The translations under genes and the position numbers were made by a program. The notes beneath the pieces are model-generated. The model had not been told where the DNA came from. It did no database searches and saw nothing but the letters and a program-made list of their open reading frames with translations. From Maritalea mobilis (GTDB lineage: Bacteria > Pseudomonadota > Alphaproteobacteria > Rhizobiales > Devosiaceae): a stretch of 64,000 nt of DNA. Shown here piece by piece: positions 37,894 through 46,811 of the stretch. Within the stretch, counting starts at the first letter, position 1, and every line of letters starts with the position of its first letter. Location of the stretch: contig NZ_SNYR01000001.1 of the NCBI RefSeq assembly GCF_004363175.1, positions 558,001 through 622,000 on the forward strand, read 5' to 3'.

Positions 37894-38273
37894 TATGCGG
37901 CCTCCTCGACTTCACGAACTACGATGGTCAAATGTGAGAAAGGCTTCAAAATCTTACCCACACGGCCACGAGCCCGCGGACGGAAACGCTTCATAACCAA
38001 TGACTTGCCGACATATGCTTCAGCAACGATCAACGCGTCTGTATCCAGACCGTGATTGTTCTCAGCATTGGCAATGGCGCTTTCCAATGTCTTTTTCACA
38101 TCTTTAGCAATGCGCTTTTGAGAAAAGGTCAACTCGGCCAAAGCCTTCTCAACCTTTTTACCCCGGATAGCGCTTGCAACGAGGTTCAGCTTCTGAGGGC
38201 TCGTGCGCAACATGCGCAAAACGGCCCGCGCCTCATTGTCTTTAAGCGTACGCTCACGCTTTGGCTTACCCAT
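37893..38273 (-). CDS. rplV: 50S ribosomal protein L22
   Basis: L22 lines the peptide exit tunnel with a long beta hairpin. The 126-residue chain has [20 protein letters not shown], the [12 protein letters not shown] stretch and the hairpin [13 protein letters not shown]. Confidence 0.98.
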   Translation of the reverse strand: MGKPKRERTLKDNEARAVLRMLRTSPQKLNLVASAIRGKKVEKALAELTFSQKRIAKDVKKTLESAIANAENNHGLDTDALIVAEAYVGKSLVMKRFRPRARGRVGKILKPFSHLTIVVREVEEAA

Positions 38274-38275
38274 TG

Positions 38276-38554
38276 TTATTTCCTCTTCGCCTTTTTGTCG
38301 GCGCCGTGGCCATAATAGGTACGAGTTGGTGCAAATTCACCGAACTTGTGACCAATCATTTCCTCAGTTACGAGAACTGGTACGTGCTTCTGGCCGTTGT
38401 AAACACCAAAGTTGAGGCCCACAAATTGTGGCAAAATCGTTGAGCGACGGCTCCAGATTTTGATCACTTCGTGACGGCCGGACTCACGGACTTTTTCCGC
38501 TTTTTTGATCAGATATCCGTCAACAAACGGACCTTTCCAAACAGAACGTGCCAT
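38276..38554 (-). CDS. rpsS: 30S ribosomal protein S19
   Basis: S19 is part of the small-subunit head and forms bridges to the large subunit. The 92-residue chain starts [18 protein letters not shown] and ends [11 protein letters not shown]. It lies six bases after rplB. Confidence 0.98.
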   Translation of the reverse strand: MARSVWKGPFVDGYLIKKAEKVRESGRHEVIKIWSRRSTILPQFVGLNFGVYNGQKHVPVLVTEEMIGHKFGEFAPTRTYYGHGADKKAKRK

Positions 38555-38560
38555 AGTGAC

Positions 38561-39400
38561 CTACCTGCCCTTTTTCTGATGACGAGAACGAACAATAAAT
38601 TTGTCCGTCGATTTATTAGAGCGAGTACGCTTGCCCTTAGTTGGCTTACCCCAAGGTGTCACTGGGTGACGACCACCAGAAGTACGCCCTTCACCACCAC
38701 CGTGTGGGTGATCGATCGGGTTCATGGCAACACCACGAACTTGAGGACGTTTGCCCAACCAACGCTTACGACCAGCTTTACCCAAATTGGTGTTTGAGTG
38801 GTCTGCGTTAGACACCGCACCAACAGTTGCCATGCAAGAGCCTGGTACCAAGCGAGTTTCACCTGAGTTCAACCGCAAGATTGCCATGCCTTGGTCACGT
38901 CCAACATATTGAACATAAGTACCAGCAGAACGTGCAATCTGACCGCCTTTAAGAGGCTTCATCTCAACGTTGTGCACAATGGTACCCACTGGCATTTTTT
39001 CCAATGGCATCGCGTTACCTGGCTTCACGTCAACATTGTTGCGTGAGGCAACCACTTTGTCACCCGCAGCCAAACGCTGTGGCGCCAAAATGTAGGCTTG
39101 CTCGCCATCTTCATAATTTACAAGCGCGATGAAAGCTGTGCGGTTTGGATCATATTCCAAACGCTCAACCGTGCCGACTACGTCATATTTACGACGCTTA
39201 AAGTCAACAATACGGTAAGCACGCTTAACACCACCGCCCTGACGACGCATAGTGATACGGCCAGAGTTGTTGCGACCGCCCTTGCTTGTCAGACCTTCAG
39301 TCAACTTCTTGACTGGACCGCCCTTCCAAAGTTCTGAACGGTCAATACCGATCAGCGCACGTTGGCCTGGCGAGGTTGGATTATATTGCTTCAAAGCCAT
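38561..39400 (-). CDS. rplB: 50S ribosomal protein L2
   Basis: L2 is needed for subunit joining and peptidyl transfer. The 279-residue chain has [18 protein letters not shown], the catalytic-centre histidine region [16 protein letters not shown] and the terminal [14 protein letters not shown]. Confidence 0.98.
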   Translation of the reverse strand: MALKQYNPTSPGQRALIGIDRSELWKGGPVKKLTEGLTSKGGRNNSGRITMRRQGGGVKRAYRIVDFKRRKYDVVGTVERLEYDPNRTAFIALVNYEDGEQAYILAPQRLAAGDKVVASRNNVDVKPGNAMPLEKMPVGTIVHNVEMKPLKGGQIARSAGTYVQYVGRDQGMAILRLNSGETRLVPGSCMATVGAVSNADHSNTNLGKAGRKRWLGKRPQVRGVAMNPIDHPHGGGEGRTSGGRHPVTPWGKPTKGKRTRSNKSTDKFIVRSRHQKKGR

Positions 39401-39417
39401 TTTCTAATCTTTCCTGC

Positions 39418-39711
39418 CTATAGTCCGGTCGCAATGTCAATTGACTGACCTTCAGCCAATGTCACAATTGCCTTTTTCACGTCTTTGCGCTGACCGATAC
39501 GGCCGCGGAAACGCTTTTCCTTGCCTTTGCGGACCAATGTGTTGACGGCTTTCACTTTAACAGAGAACAAACCTTCAACCGCTGCCTTGATTTCAGGCTT
39601 GGTCGCATCAATCGCAACGTCAAACACAACTTGGTTATGCTCAGACGCATAGGTGGACTTTTCAGTCACAACCGGATTGCGAATAATATCGTATGCTTTC
39701 ACCATGCTCAT
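39418..39711 (-). CDS. rplW: 50S ribosomal protein L23
   Basis: L23 lies at the tunnel exit and recruits trigger factor and SRP. The 97-residue chain has [20 protein letters not shown] and the [19 protein letters not shown] loop. Its start overlaps rplD by four bases. Confidence 0.98.
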   Translation of the reverse strand: MSMVKAYDIIRNPVVTEKSTYASEHNQVVFDVAIDATKPEIKAAVEGLFSVKVKAVNTLVRKGKEKRFRGRIGQRKDVKKAIVTLAEGQSIDIATGL

Positions 39712-40328
39712 GAGAAACGAGCCTCCAAGCTTTCCAAAGCATCTTTGGTCAACACCAATTTGGTGCGACGCAAAATGTCATAAACATTAATGCCTTGTGA
39801 TGGCAGCACGTCGATGTGACCAATGTTCCGCGCAGCAAGCGCAAAGTTTTGATCCAACTCAGAACCACCAATGATCAATGCATTGTCCCAGCCCAATTCA
39901 CCAAACGTCTTCTTCAACTGAGCCGTTTTAGCTTCTTTGGCTTCGGCTTTATCCAAAATCACCAAATCGCCTGATTTAGCTTTTGAAGACAAAGCATGCT
40001 TAAGGGCCAAGGCGCGTACTTTTTTCGGCAACTCAATCGCGTGTGAGCGAGGAGTAGGACCGAATGCACGACCACCACCACGGAAAATTGGAACCTTACG
40101 GTTACCGTGGCGAGCGCCGCCAGAACCTTTTTGGCGAACAAATTTCTTTGTTGTGCCACGGATTTCTGCGCGGTTTTTCACATCGTGCGTACCAGCCATC
40201 TTTTTCAGCTGCTGATAACGAACCATGCGGTGCAAAATATCTGCACGAGGCTCAAGACCGAATACGTCTTCTGACAAAGTCACTTTACCAGCAGATTTGC
40301 CATCAAGAGAAATAACTGAAAGTTCCAT
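39708..40328 (-). CDS. rplD: 50S ribosomal protein L4
   Basis: L4 lines the exit tunnel and in E. coli represses the S10 operon. The 206-residue chain has the extended loop with [20 protein letters not shown] and [14 protein letters not shown]. It overlaps rplC and rplW by a few bases. No L4-binding leader can be identified upstream of rpsJ. Confidence 0.98.
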   Translation of the reverse strand: MELSVISLDGKSAGKVTLSEDVFGLEPRADILHRMVRYQQLKKMAGTHDVKNRAEIRGTTKKFVRQKGSGGARHGNRKVPIFRGGGRAFGPTPRSHAIELPKKVRALALKHALSSKAKSGDLVILDKAEAKEAKTAQLKKTFGELGWDNALIIGGSELDQNFALAARNIGHIDVLPSQGINVYDILRRTKLVLTKDALESLEARFS

Positions 40329-41035
40329 TATTCAGCACTCCCTTCCGCTTGAGCTGCTTCAGCTACTTTGAAAGAACCTGGTGTTGGAGCGTCAGCTGAT
40401 GCTGGCTTCTTCACCGCATCGCGAACCATAATCCAGCCACCTTTTGAACCTGGTACAGAACCTTGAACCATGATCAAGCCACGCTCTACGTCAACTTTAA
40501 CCACTTTCAAGTTCTGGGTTGTTGTGCGAACGGCACCAAGATGACCAGCCATCTTTTTGCCTTTAAACACTTTACCAGGATCTTGACACTGACCTGTCGA
40601 ACCATGCGCACGGTGAGAGATAGAAACACCGTGAGTTGCACGCATACCGCCAAAGTTGTGACGCTTCATGGCACCGGCAAAACCTTTACCGATAGATGTG
40701 CCTGATACATCCACAAATTGGCCAACATGGAAGTGATCAGCCAACATTTCGGCGCCAACTTCAATCATGTTGTCTTCGGAAACGCGGAATTCCGCAACTT
40801 TCCGTTTTGGTTCAACTTTTGCTACCGCAAAGTGCCCACGGGCTGCTTTGCTCACATTTTTAACTTTGGCTGTACCAGCACCCAATTGTAGGGCTGTATA
40901 ACCATTTTTGTCCGCCGTCCGCTGAGCGACAACTTGGCAGTTCTGAAGACCAAGAACCGTTACAGGGACATCTCTGCCCTCTTCTGTAAAGATCCGGGTC
41001 ATGCCCAGCTTCTGTGCGATCACACCTGAACGCAT
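40328..41035 (-). CDS. rplC: 50S ribosomal protein L3
   Basis: L3 helps nucleate large-subunit assembly and touches the peptidyl transferase centre. The 235-residue chain begins [16 protein letters not shown] and has the [31 protein letters not shown]-type loop with its Gln methylation site. A C-terminal Ala/Glu extension of about 20 residues is present. Confidence 0.98.
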   Translation of the reverse strand: MRSGVIAQKLGMTRIFTEEGRDVPVTVLGLQNCQVVAQRTADKNGYTALQLGAGTAKVKNVSKAARGHFAVAKVEPKRKVAEFRVSEDNMIEVGAEMLADHFHVGQFVDVSGTSIGKGFAGAMKRHNFGGMRATHGVSISHRAHGSTGQCQDPGKVFKGKKMAGHLGAVRTTTQNLKVVKVDVERGLIMVQGSVPGSKGGWIMVRDAVKKPASADAPTPGSFKVAEAAQAEGSAE

Positions 41036-41058
41036 CGGTTTACACCTTTTCTAAAGTT

Positions 41059-41367
41059 CTAAAGTTTGATCTCGACGTCCACACCGGCCGCCAAGTCCAA
41101 CTTCATAAGCGCATCCACTGTCTGTGGAGTTGGCTCCACAATGTCCAAAAGACGCTTGTGAGTCCGAATTTCAAATTGCTCGCGGCTCTTCTTATCGATG
41201 TGCGGCGAACGGTTGACAGTGTATTTCTCAATTCGTGTAGGCAAAGGGATTGGGCCACGAACCTGAGCGCCTGTGCGCTTGGCTGTGTTCACAATCTCAT
41301 GCGTTGAGCTATCGAGTACTCGATGATCGAACGCTTTCAGCCGAATACGAATGTTTTGACCATTCAT
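41059..41367 (-). CDS. rpsJ: 30S ribosomal protein S10
   Basis: S10 is part of the small-subunit head and also the NusB partner in antitermination. The 102-residue chain has [14 protein letters not shown] and the [20 protein letters not shown] loop. It follows tuf after 67 bases that contain a terminator-like hairpin. Confidence 0.98.
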   Translation of the reverse strand: MNGQNIRIRLKAFDHRVLDSSTHEIVNTAKRTGAQVRGPIPLPTRIEKYTVNRSPHIDKKSREQFEIRTHKRLLDIVEPTPQTVDALMKLDLAAGVDVEIKL

Positions 41368-41378
41368 GTCGATGTTTC

Positions 41379-41416
41379 CCGAAAAAGACGCTGCGGCGCT
41401 CTATAAGAACGCCGCA
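41379..41416 (-). terminator. Terminator-like hairpin between tuf and rpsJ
   Basis: On the minus strand TGCGGCG and CGCCGCA pair across 11 bases and are followed by GCGTCTTTTTC. Its place inside the operon suggests partial termination, which would allow more EF-Tu than ribosomal protein, or an attenuation point. Confidence 0.5.
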
Positions 41417-41434
41417 AAGCGCTTGTAAAATTTA

Positions 41435-42625
41435 CTACTCGATGATTTTGGCAACCACGCCGGCGCCCACTGTGCGGCCACCTTCGCGGATAGCGAAGCG
41501 CAACTGCTCTTCCATAGCGATCGGCACGATCAACTCAACATTGACCTCAACACGGTCACCAGGCATCACCATTTCTGTACCTTCTGGCAAAGTCACAACG
41601 CCAGTCACGTCAGTTGTACGGAAGTAGAACTGTGGACGGTAGTTGGTGAAGAATGGTGTGTGACGACCACCTTCGTCTTTGGTCAAAATGTACGCCTCAC
41701 CAACAAATTTGGTGTGAGGTGTTACTGAACCTGGCTTACACAAAACCTGACCACGCTCAACTTGCTCACGGTCAACACCACGGATCAACGCACCAATGTT
41801 GTCACCTGCTTCACCGCTATCAAGCAGCTTGCGGAACATTTCAACACCAGTAACAGTGGTTTTTTGTGTGTCTTTAATGCCAACGATCTCAACTTCTTCG
41901 CCAACATTGATCACGCCACGCTCAACACGACCGGTAACAACTGTACCACGGCCTGAGATTGAGAATACGTCTTCAATTGGCATCAAGAATGGCTGATCTT
42001 TTGGACGTGCTGGTGTTGGAACATATTCGTCAACAGCAGCCATCAACTCAAGAATCTTGTTCTTGCCGATTTCGTCGTCACGACCTTCCAAAGCAGCCAA
42101 AGCAGAGCCCGCTACAATCGGAATATCGTCGCCTGGGAATTCGTAAGAAGAAAGAAGTTCACGAACTTCCATTTCAACCAATTCCAAAAGCTCTTCGTCG
42201 TCAACTTGGTCAACTTTGTTCAAGAAAACAACCAACGCTGGAACACCAACCTGACGGGCCAACAAAATGTGCTCACGTGTCTGTGGCATTGGGCCATCAG
42301 CTGCGTTCACAACCAAGATGCCGCCATCCATTTGAGCCGCACCAGTGATCATGTTTTTCACATAGTCAGCGTGGCCTGGGCAATCAACGTGTGCGTAGTG
42401 ACGGTTTTCTGTCTCATACTCAACGTGTGCTGTTGAAATGGTGATACCACGGGCTTTTTCTTCAGGTGCCTTATCGATCTCATCAAAGGCTGTGCCTTTA
42501 CCACCAGTCGCCTCTGACAATACTTTCGTAATCGCCGCGGTCAATGTGGTCTTACCATGGTCAACGTGACCAATAGTCCCAATGTTTACGTGCGGTTTCG
42601 TCCGCTCAAACTTTTCCTTCGCCAT
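41435..42625 (-). CDS. tuf: Elongation factor Tu
   Basis: EF-Tu carries aminoacyl-tRNA to the ribosome as a GTP complex. The 396-residue chain has G1 [10 protein letters not shown]3 [13 protein letters not shown]4 NKVD and domains 2 and 3 ending [15 protein letters not shown]. The ATG has GGAGA about 9 bases upstream. It heads the S10 operon, but rpsL, rpsG and fusA, its usual upstream partners, are absent here: a nucleoside hydrolase gene lies instead. A candidate promoter (TTGTCT, 16 bases, AATAGA) lies near 42700-42730. Confidence 0.98.
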   Translation of the reverse strand: MAKEKFERTKPHVNIGTIGHVDHGKTTLTAAITKVLSEATGGKGTAFDEIDKAPEEKARGITISTAHVEYETENRHYAHVDCPGHADYVKNMITGAAQMDGGILVVNAADGPMPQTREHILLARQVGVPALVVFLNKVDQVDDEELLELVEMEVRELLSSYEFPGDDIPIVAGSALAALEGRDDEIGKNKILELMAAVDEYVPTPARPKDQPFLMPIEDVFSISGRGTVVTGRVERGVINVGEEVEIVGIKDTQKTTVTGVEMFRKLLDSGEAGDNIGALIRGVDREQVERGQVLCKPGSVTPHTKFVGEAYILTKDEGGRHTPFFTNYRPQFYFRTTDVTGVVTLPEGTEMVMPGDRVEVNVELIVPIAMEEQLRFAIREGGRTVGAGVVAKIIE

Positions 42626-42798
42626 GCGTATAATCTCCGTTCGCTTAGCATCCGGCTAATTATTTAAACACGGGACAGGCCCCTGCCGGAATTCGTTGCG
42701 TCTATTAACCCAAATTTTGCAAAGACAAAAGCCCTAATTTACAACTTATTCATTGCTAAGTGGCATTCCGCCAACTTTGCTTGATTTTAAAGAGTTTT

Positions 42799-43743
42799 TT
42801 ACTTGTAACGACCAATCCGCTCGATCAAAAAGTCGAAGAATTGATCGCGGTCCACATCATAGGCCCATTGGGCGTTCGCGTCCTTGCCGGTTACCCCCCA
42901 AAAGTCAACGGCCGTATGGCCTCGCGTCAACTCGCTTTGGGTTTCAATTGCGATGTGACACGCCTTCAATTTAAACAGTTCTGGCTTCAGCATCCAAGCA
43001 ACGGTGCACGGGTCATGTAATGGCCCGCCCTCCGCGCTATACTTTGCTGCATCATATTGGCCGAAAAATTCGAGCATGCCGGCACAAGATTTTGCAACTT
43101 CGCTGCCCAAAGCATTAAGCCGATCAACAATTTCAGGGCTGGTCATCACTTTATGGGTCACATCCAAACCGAACATGACGATGGGCCGACCGCATTTCAT
43201 CACAATATCAGCCGCATGGGGATCAACATAAATGTTAAACTCTGCCGATGGCGTAACATTACCCGCCTCAAAGGACGCGCCACCCATAATAGCAATCTGC
43301 TTGATTTTGGCTGCAATATCAGGCGCCTTCTTCAACGCCATGGCCAAGTTGGTCATCGGCCCGGTGATCACCATCTCCACGCTGTCGTCTTGGGCATCCC
43401 GCAGTGTATCAATGATAAAATCGACACCATGTTTGCTCCGTTCAGGCAGGCTCGGCTCGAAAAACGCAATGCCATCAATGCCTGTCTCACCGTGTACATA
43501 TTCGGCTGTAAACAAAGGCTCAACCATTGGCCCCAAACAACCAGCAAACACCGGCACATCTTTGCGGCCAGCCATTTCAACCAAGATGCGGCAGTTAACT
43601 TCCGTGCGTGCCAATGGCACGTTGCCGCCAACAGCGACAACTCCGAGCACATTAAGTTCCGGCGCATTCAGCGCCAGAAACAGCATCAAAGCATCGTCTT
43701 GGCCGGGATCACAATCGATAATTACAGGGCGTTTATTTGTCAT
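42799..43743 (-). CDS. Inosine/uridine-preferring nucleoside hydrolase
   Basis: This 314-residue enzyme hydrolyses the N-glycosidic bond of ribonucleosides. The calcium site motif DCDPGQDDA is at the N-terminus, and MITGPMTNLA-like (VITGPMTNLAMAL), MGGASFEAGN, the PSAEFNIYVDPHAA segment and the HDPCTVAW loop follow the IUNH family. Substrate (purine or pyrimidine) is not clear from sequence. No transporter gene is adjacent. A weak promoter (TTGACC, 17 bases, CATGTT) lies upstream near 43770-43800. It stands between the ribosomal operon and the RNase-like gene, on the same strand as both. Confidence 0.93.
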   Translation of the reverse strand: MTNKRPVIIDCDPGQDDALMLFLALNAPELNVLGVVAVGGNVPLARTEVNCRILVEMAGRKDVPVFAGCLGPMVEPLFTAEYVHGETGIDGIAFFEPSLPERSKHGVDFIIDTLRDAQDDSVEMVITGPMTNLAMALKKAPDIAAKIKQIAIMGGASFEAGNVTPSAEFNIYVDPHAADIVMKCGRPIVMFGLDVTHKVMTSPEIVDRLNALGSEVAKSCAGMLEFFGQYDAAKYSAEGGPLHDPCTVAWMLKPELFKLKACHIAIETQSELTRGHTAVDFWGVTGKDANAQWAYDVDRDQFFDFLIERIGRYK

Positions 43744-43887
43744 AATTCATTCTCCATTGCCCCGGAACATGCGCGGCGATGAATGTATGGTCAAGCCACA
43801 TTTTCACTCTCCCCCAGCAAAGACAAACAGCAAATGGGCGATCAACCTAATGAAGCTGACCGCCTACTTTTTTAGCCACTTAGCTAT

Positions 43888-44706
43888 TTACTCAGCCATC
43901 TTCTCCACGGCTGCGCCAAGCTCGTTCAACACATAGGCAAGCCACCGCTCGGCCCCATCTGCTGTATCAAACCGACGGTTAGCCCAATCGGCAATCAACT
44001 TCGGATCTCGCTTGGGATCTGCCAAAAAGGCGGTGCCCTGTGCCAAAACAAGCTGATGCGCATCGATGGTGACGTGGGACAATGCAGATTTCGCCGCAAC
44101 ATCATCCGCCGCGCCTGCAACATCGCTGTCAGCAAATTGGCCTGCCAAATATCCTGCCAAAGCAGCATATTTTTCAGTTGCTTCTGCAGTCATTTCAACC
44201 TCGTTTGCAGTCAACTTTGTTGAACCCAGTGCGGGCATTGTTGGAAATGAGGTTAGAAGAAAACAACCACCATGACCATCAGCTTCAATCACTGTGCGAA
44301 AACGATCTGAATTGACAATGTTGTTTAAACTGGCAGGCCGATAGGCAACACGCCCAACAATGGCTGCCGCAACAAAATTATCAACACGTCGCTCACCGTG
44401 ATTTGCATTGTTGGCCCAATTATTGACGGCAACACGCACTCCGGCCAACCCAGTAGTAATGGCCAATTCCGCAGTTTGCTGATCAGTGTAGGTACTCGCA
44501 TTTTGGATATTGGGCGAGTTGTTCAACCGATTAACCAATTGCGCGTCAGCGAGACCAACGTGCCGGGCAATCGTATGCCCGCCCGCTAGCTCTTGTGCAT
44601 TCAACCAACCCACGCCAAATGGGTTTGGCAAACATTGCGCCTGCGCCATGGGCACAAGCAGAGCGAGCATCAAAATGCTCAATTTCAATCGCATGAAATA
44701 TTTCAT
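43888..44706 (-). CDS. Secreted RNase A-like (CdiA-CT type) toxin domain protein
   Basis: The 272-residue protein has a signal peptide (cleavage near AQA-Q, residue 23) and then a domain of about 120 residues matching the bacterial RNase A-like toxin family (RNAse_A_bac): GGHTIARHVG, LVNRL, NASTYTDQQTAE, and GGCFLLTSFP. In the Yersinia CdiA toxin, as I recall, the active residues are a His, an Arg 11 residues on, a Thr and a Tyr; here His49, Arg60, Thr152 and Phe154 align, so the Tyr is replaced. A helical C-terminal region (about 157-272) is unassigned. No cognate immunity gene is recognisable. AAGGAAAG lies before the ATG. The RhiA-like gene is upstream. Confidence 0.72.
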   Translation of the reverse strand: MKYFMRLKLSILMLALLVPMAQAQCLPNPFGVGWLNAQELAGGHTIARHVGLADAQLVNRLNNSPNIQNASTYTDQQTAELAITTGLAGVRVAVNNWANNANHGERRVDNFVAAAIVGRVAYRPASLNNIVNSDRFRTVIEADGHGGCFLLTSFPTMPALGSTKLTANEVEMTAEATEKYAALAGYLAGQFADSDVAGAADDVAAKSALSHVTIDAHQLVLAQGTAFLADPKRDPKLIADWANRRFDTADGAERWLAYVLNELGAAVEKMAE

Positions 44707-44734
44707 ATTTCTTTCCTTTATGTTTGGGGAGAAA

Positions 44735-44761
44735 GCGGGGTGTGCGCCACGCGCACCCCGC
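44735..44761 (-). terminator. Strong hairpin between the RhiA-like and RNase-like genes
   Basis: GCGGGGTGTGCG (44735-44746) pairs with CGCGCACCCCGC (44750-44761) with one wobble pair around CCA. On the minus strand it is followed by TTTCTCCCC, a poor T tract, so it may attenuate transcription into the RNase gene. Confidence 0.55.
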
Positions 44762-44838
44762 CCTGCACAGCAATCGCATCGCGTTAGATCAGGGGAGGAA
44801 TCTAACTTTCAGATGCCGATCTGCCGTTGCGTCTCGTG

Positions 44839-45528
44839 CTATGCTTGTTGGAACAAATTCTGCTCAGTGAAATTCAACGTGATGTCAGTAACGCCATCAA
44901 ATTCCACCTTGTAAGCGTGCGATGTTTCCTCAATATCGATCACATCGCCTTCGCTATATTTGGCGGACATGATGTAATATTCAGGATGCGGCGTGAACAC
45001 ATAATCAATGTTCGGCAGCAACTGCACCGACACAGCAGGCTTACGGTTCATTGCAATGCCCAATGCCAAATCCATTTGGGCAGAACTTGCTGCCGCATTT
45101 GTTGGAATTTTGTCATCAGAATTGGCTGCAATGATGCCCGAAGTGGTGTTGCCCGGCACACCATCAAAATAAGGCGCACCATTGGGGAATGTCCCGTCAT
45201 AGCTCACATTCACGAGGTTGGTGTCATCCACCTTCACCGGAATTTGCGTTGCCGTTTGGAACTTGCGCGGGCTGGCGCTTGAACCTTCTTGCTGCAAATA
45301 ACCAGCATTGATCGAATAATCGATAAACCAGGTAAAACGTGATTTGCTCGGGTTGCTCGCGCTACCACCAGCAGCTGAACCCACAATCCAAGCAAGGGAA
45401 ATCGGATCAGTTGATGGCTTAGACGTCACCGGCATTTTTTGAAACAACACAAATGTTTGCAAAAGCGAATTTTGGTTGTTCACATTCAACGTATATTGAG
45501 TGCCGAGAGAGGTAGGATCATTAGACAT
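44839..45528 (-). CDS. RhiA-like protein
   Basis: The 229-residue protein resembles RhiA, an abundant rhizosphere-expressed protein of Rhizobium leguminosarum, and its relatives: YTLNVNNQNSLLQTFVLFQK, PISLAWIVGS, SRFTWFIDYS, and the C-terminal PNIDYVFTPHPEYYIMSAKYSEGDVIDI-type stretch. No signal peptide is present. The family is thought to be a secreted or surface beta-rich protein of unknown function. AGGAGAC precedes the ATG. It lies upstream of the RNase-like gene on the same strand, separated by a hairpin, and divergent from the serine recombinase. A functional link to the RNase is inference. Confidence 0.7.
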   Translation of the reverse strand: MSNDPTSLGTQYTLNVNNQNSLLQTFVLFQKMPVTSKPSTDPISLAWIVGSAAGGSASNPSKSRFTWFIDYSINAGYLQQEGSSASPRKFQTATQIPVKVDDTNLVNVSYDGTFPNGAPYFDGVPGNTTSGIIAANSDDKIPTNAAASSAQMDLALGIAMNRKPAVSVQLLPNIDYVFTPHPEYYIMSAKYSEGDVIDIEETSHAYKVEFDGVTDITLNFTEQNLFQQA

Positions 45529-45580
45529 AATAGTCTCCTAAAAGGTTGCCGCTTCAGTGTGGGCCGACCATCGACTCACT

Positions 45581-45762
45581 GTTCTAAAGCGTTCCTTTTC
45601 GCGACATTTCCAACAGCCCGGAGATCCTAGGGAAAGCATCAAATTCGTCCATATCTCTCCCTCAATCTCCCCGAAAATTAGATAAAATTGATAGGAAAAT
45701 ATTCTTATTCGCCGCTTGACTTTAATTTGCGCTCATGGTTTAAAAGGGAACCTTTTTAGAAC
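45581..45762. repeat. Imperfect inverted repeats flanking the rhiA/recombinase intergenic segment
   Basis: GTTCTAAAGCGTTCCTTTT (45581-45599) and, inverted, AAAAGGGAACCTTTTTAGAAC (45742-45762) share GTTCTAAA and GTTCC(C)TTTT but differ by one-base gaps on each side of the centre. Each contains AAAG-N5-CTTT, a dyad that a serine recombinase dimer could bind. They enclose about 140 bases, including the candidate recombinase promoter. Hin-type sites are normally exact 26-bp units, so these may be decayed, or only regulatory. Confidence 0.4.
45716..45744 (+). promoter_or_regulatory. Promoter for the serine recombinase gene
   Basis: TTGACT (45716-45721), a 17-base spacer and TTTAAA (45739-45744) face the recombinase gene. 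The -10 overlaps the right inverted repeat, so binding of the recombinase there could repress its own synthesis. The leader is about 60 bases long, with GGGAGGG 5 bases before the ATG. Confidence 0.5.
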
Positions 45763-45812
45763 AAAACAAGAACATATTTCTTCAAAAATTTTATACTTAA
45801 CGGGAGGGCACT

Positions 45813-46415
45813 ATGCTGCTTGGCTATGCACGCGTTTCAACCGGAGAGCAAAATGTGGAGCTGCAAATTTCAGCACTTAAAAACATTGGTTGTGATCGTA
45901 TTTTTCTAGATCAAGGCATCTCTGGCGCTAAGATTTCTCGCCCTTCCCTCGACCAAATGTTGAATGGATTACATCGCGGCGACAAAGTTGTTGTCTGGCG
46001 TCTAGATCGCCTTTCCCGCTCACTTTCAGACCTGTTGCGCATTGTCAAAGAGTTGGACGAAATGGGCGCCGGATTTCAATCGTTATCAGAACAAATTGAT
46101 ACATCAACACCAGCAGGCACACTGATGTTTCACATGCTGGGGGCGCTGGCAGAGTTTGAGCGCGCCCTGATATCAGAACGCACAAAGGCGGGCATGCGTG
46201 TTGCCCATATGCGGGGAAAAACACTTGGCCGCCCCCCTTCTCTAACGCCTACTCAAATCGCACTGATGCAACAATTGGTTAGCGAGGGACAACCTATGCA
46301 TAAAATTGCTCAGCAATTCGGGGTGAGCCGTTCAACAATTTACCGCGCGATTGCAAAGCATCACGCGGCAAATGAGAATTACGCCAACAAAACTGGCGGT
46401 ATTTTTGATCGTTAG
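45813..46415 (+). CDS. Serine recombinase of the Hin/Pin DNA invertase group
   Basis: The 200-residue protein has the resolvase/invertase catalytic domain: GYARVST with the nucleophile Ser9, then VVWRLDRLSRS with the arginine pair, LSEQIDTSTPAGTLMFHMLGALAEFERALISERTKAG in family register, and a C-terminal helix-turn-helix (GVSRSTIYRAI). The IDTSTPxG and EFER-LI-ERT pattern is closer to Hin, Gin and Pin than to Tn3-type resolvase. No Fis-like enhancer or transposase is seen nearby. Its stop lies four bases from the stop of the convergent dksA-like gene, so the block looks settled rather than freshly inserted. What it inverts is unknown. Confidence 0.85.
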   Translation: MLLGYARVSTGEQNVELQISALKNIGCDRIFLDQGISGAKISRPSLDQMLNGLHRGDKVVVWRLDRLSRSLSDLLRIVKELDEMGAGFQSLSEQIDTSTPAGTLMFHMLGALAEFERALISERTKAGMRVAHMRGKTLGRPPSLTPTQIALMQQLVSEGQPMHKIAQQFGVSRSTIYRAIAKHHAANENYANKTGGIFDR

Positions 46416-46419
46416 TGAC

Positions 46420-46734
46420 TTACATGCAGTTTTTGCATTTTGTGGCGTAAGGAATAACGCTTAGGCGTTCATCCGAAATATCATCACCACATTCAACGCA
46501 AACGCCAAAAGTACCATTTTCAATGCGGGTCAAGGCATGCTCGATTTGCTCCAACTCGGCTTTGCCCGCATTGCCTAAGCCTTCCAGCATCTCATCATCT
46601 TCGCGTTCAACAGCACGCTCACTTGTGTCTGGATTAGGCTCATCGTCCAATTGGTCTTCAATATTGTGCAACCGGACATCCAATTCTTTTTGCCGGTCCA
46701 ACAAACGTTGTTTGTAGATCTCAATATCTCGCAT
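46420..46734 (-). CDS. DksA/TraR family C4 zinc-finger protein
   Basis: Family members bind the RNA polymerase secondary channel and change promoter use, DksA together with ppGpp. The 104-residue chain has a coiled coil whose tip carries Asp36, Glu39 and Ala41 (DTSERA, compare DxxDxA of E. coli DksA), and four zinc cysteines Cys79, Cys82, Cys100 and Cys103. It ends one residue after the last cysteine, so it is shorter than E. coli DksA (151 residues). AGAGGTGAT precedes the ATG. It converges with the recombinase gene. Confidence 0.92.
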   Translation of the reverse strand: MRDIEIYKQRLLDRQKELDVRLHNIEDQLDDEPNPDTSERAVEREDDEMLEGLGNAGKAELEQIEHALTRIENGTFGVCVECGDDISDERLSVIPYATKCKNCM

Positions 46735-46775
46735 AGATCACCTCTTATTTGGTTCACTATTATATTGCATCAAAC

Positions 46776-46805
46776 GACTTGCGCCAAATTGATCTGGCGC
46801 AAGTC
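46776..46805 (-). terminator. Hairpin downstream of the MATE transporter gene
   Basis: GACTTGCGCC (46776-46785) pairs perfectly with GGCGCAAGTC (46796-46805). It lies about 7 bases after the MATE stop codon and precedes the dksA-like gene. The following T residues are few (GTTTGATG), so it may end only part of the transcripts, the rest reading into the dksA-like gene. Confidence 0.5.
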
Positions 46806-46811
46806 AAACAT

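Noticed and set aside
45529-46415. Complete transposon around the serine recombinase
   Set aside because: No transposase, target duplications or terminal repeats bracket the block, and its stop lies four bases from a housekeeping-like dksA relative.
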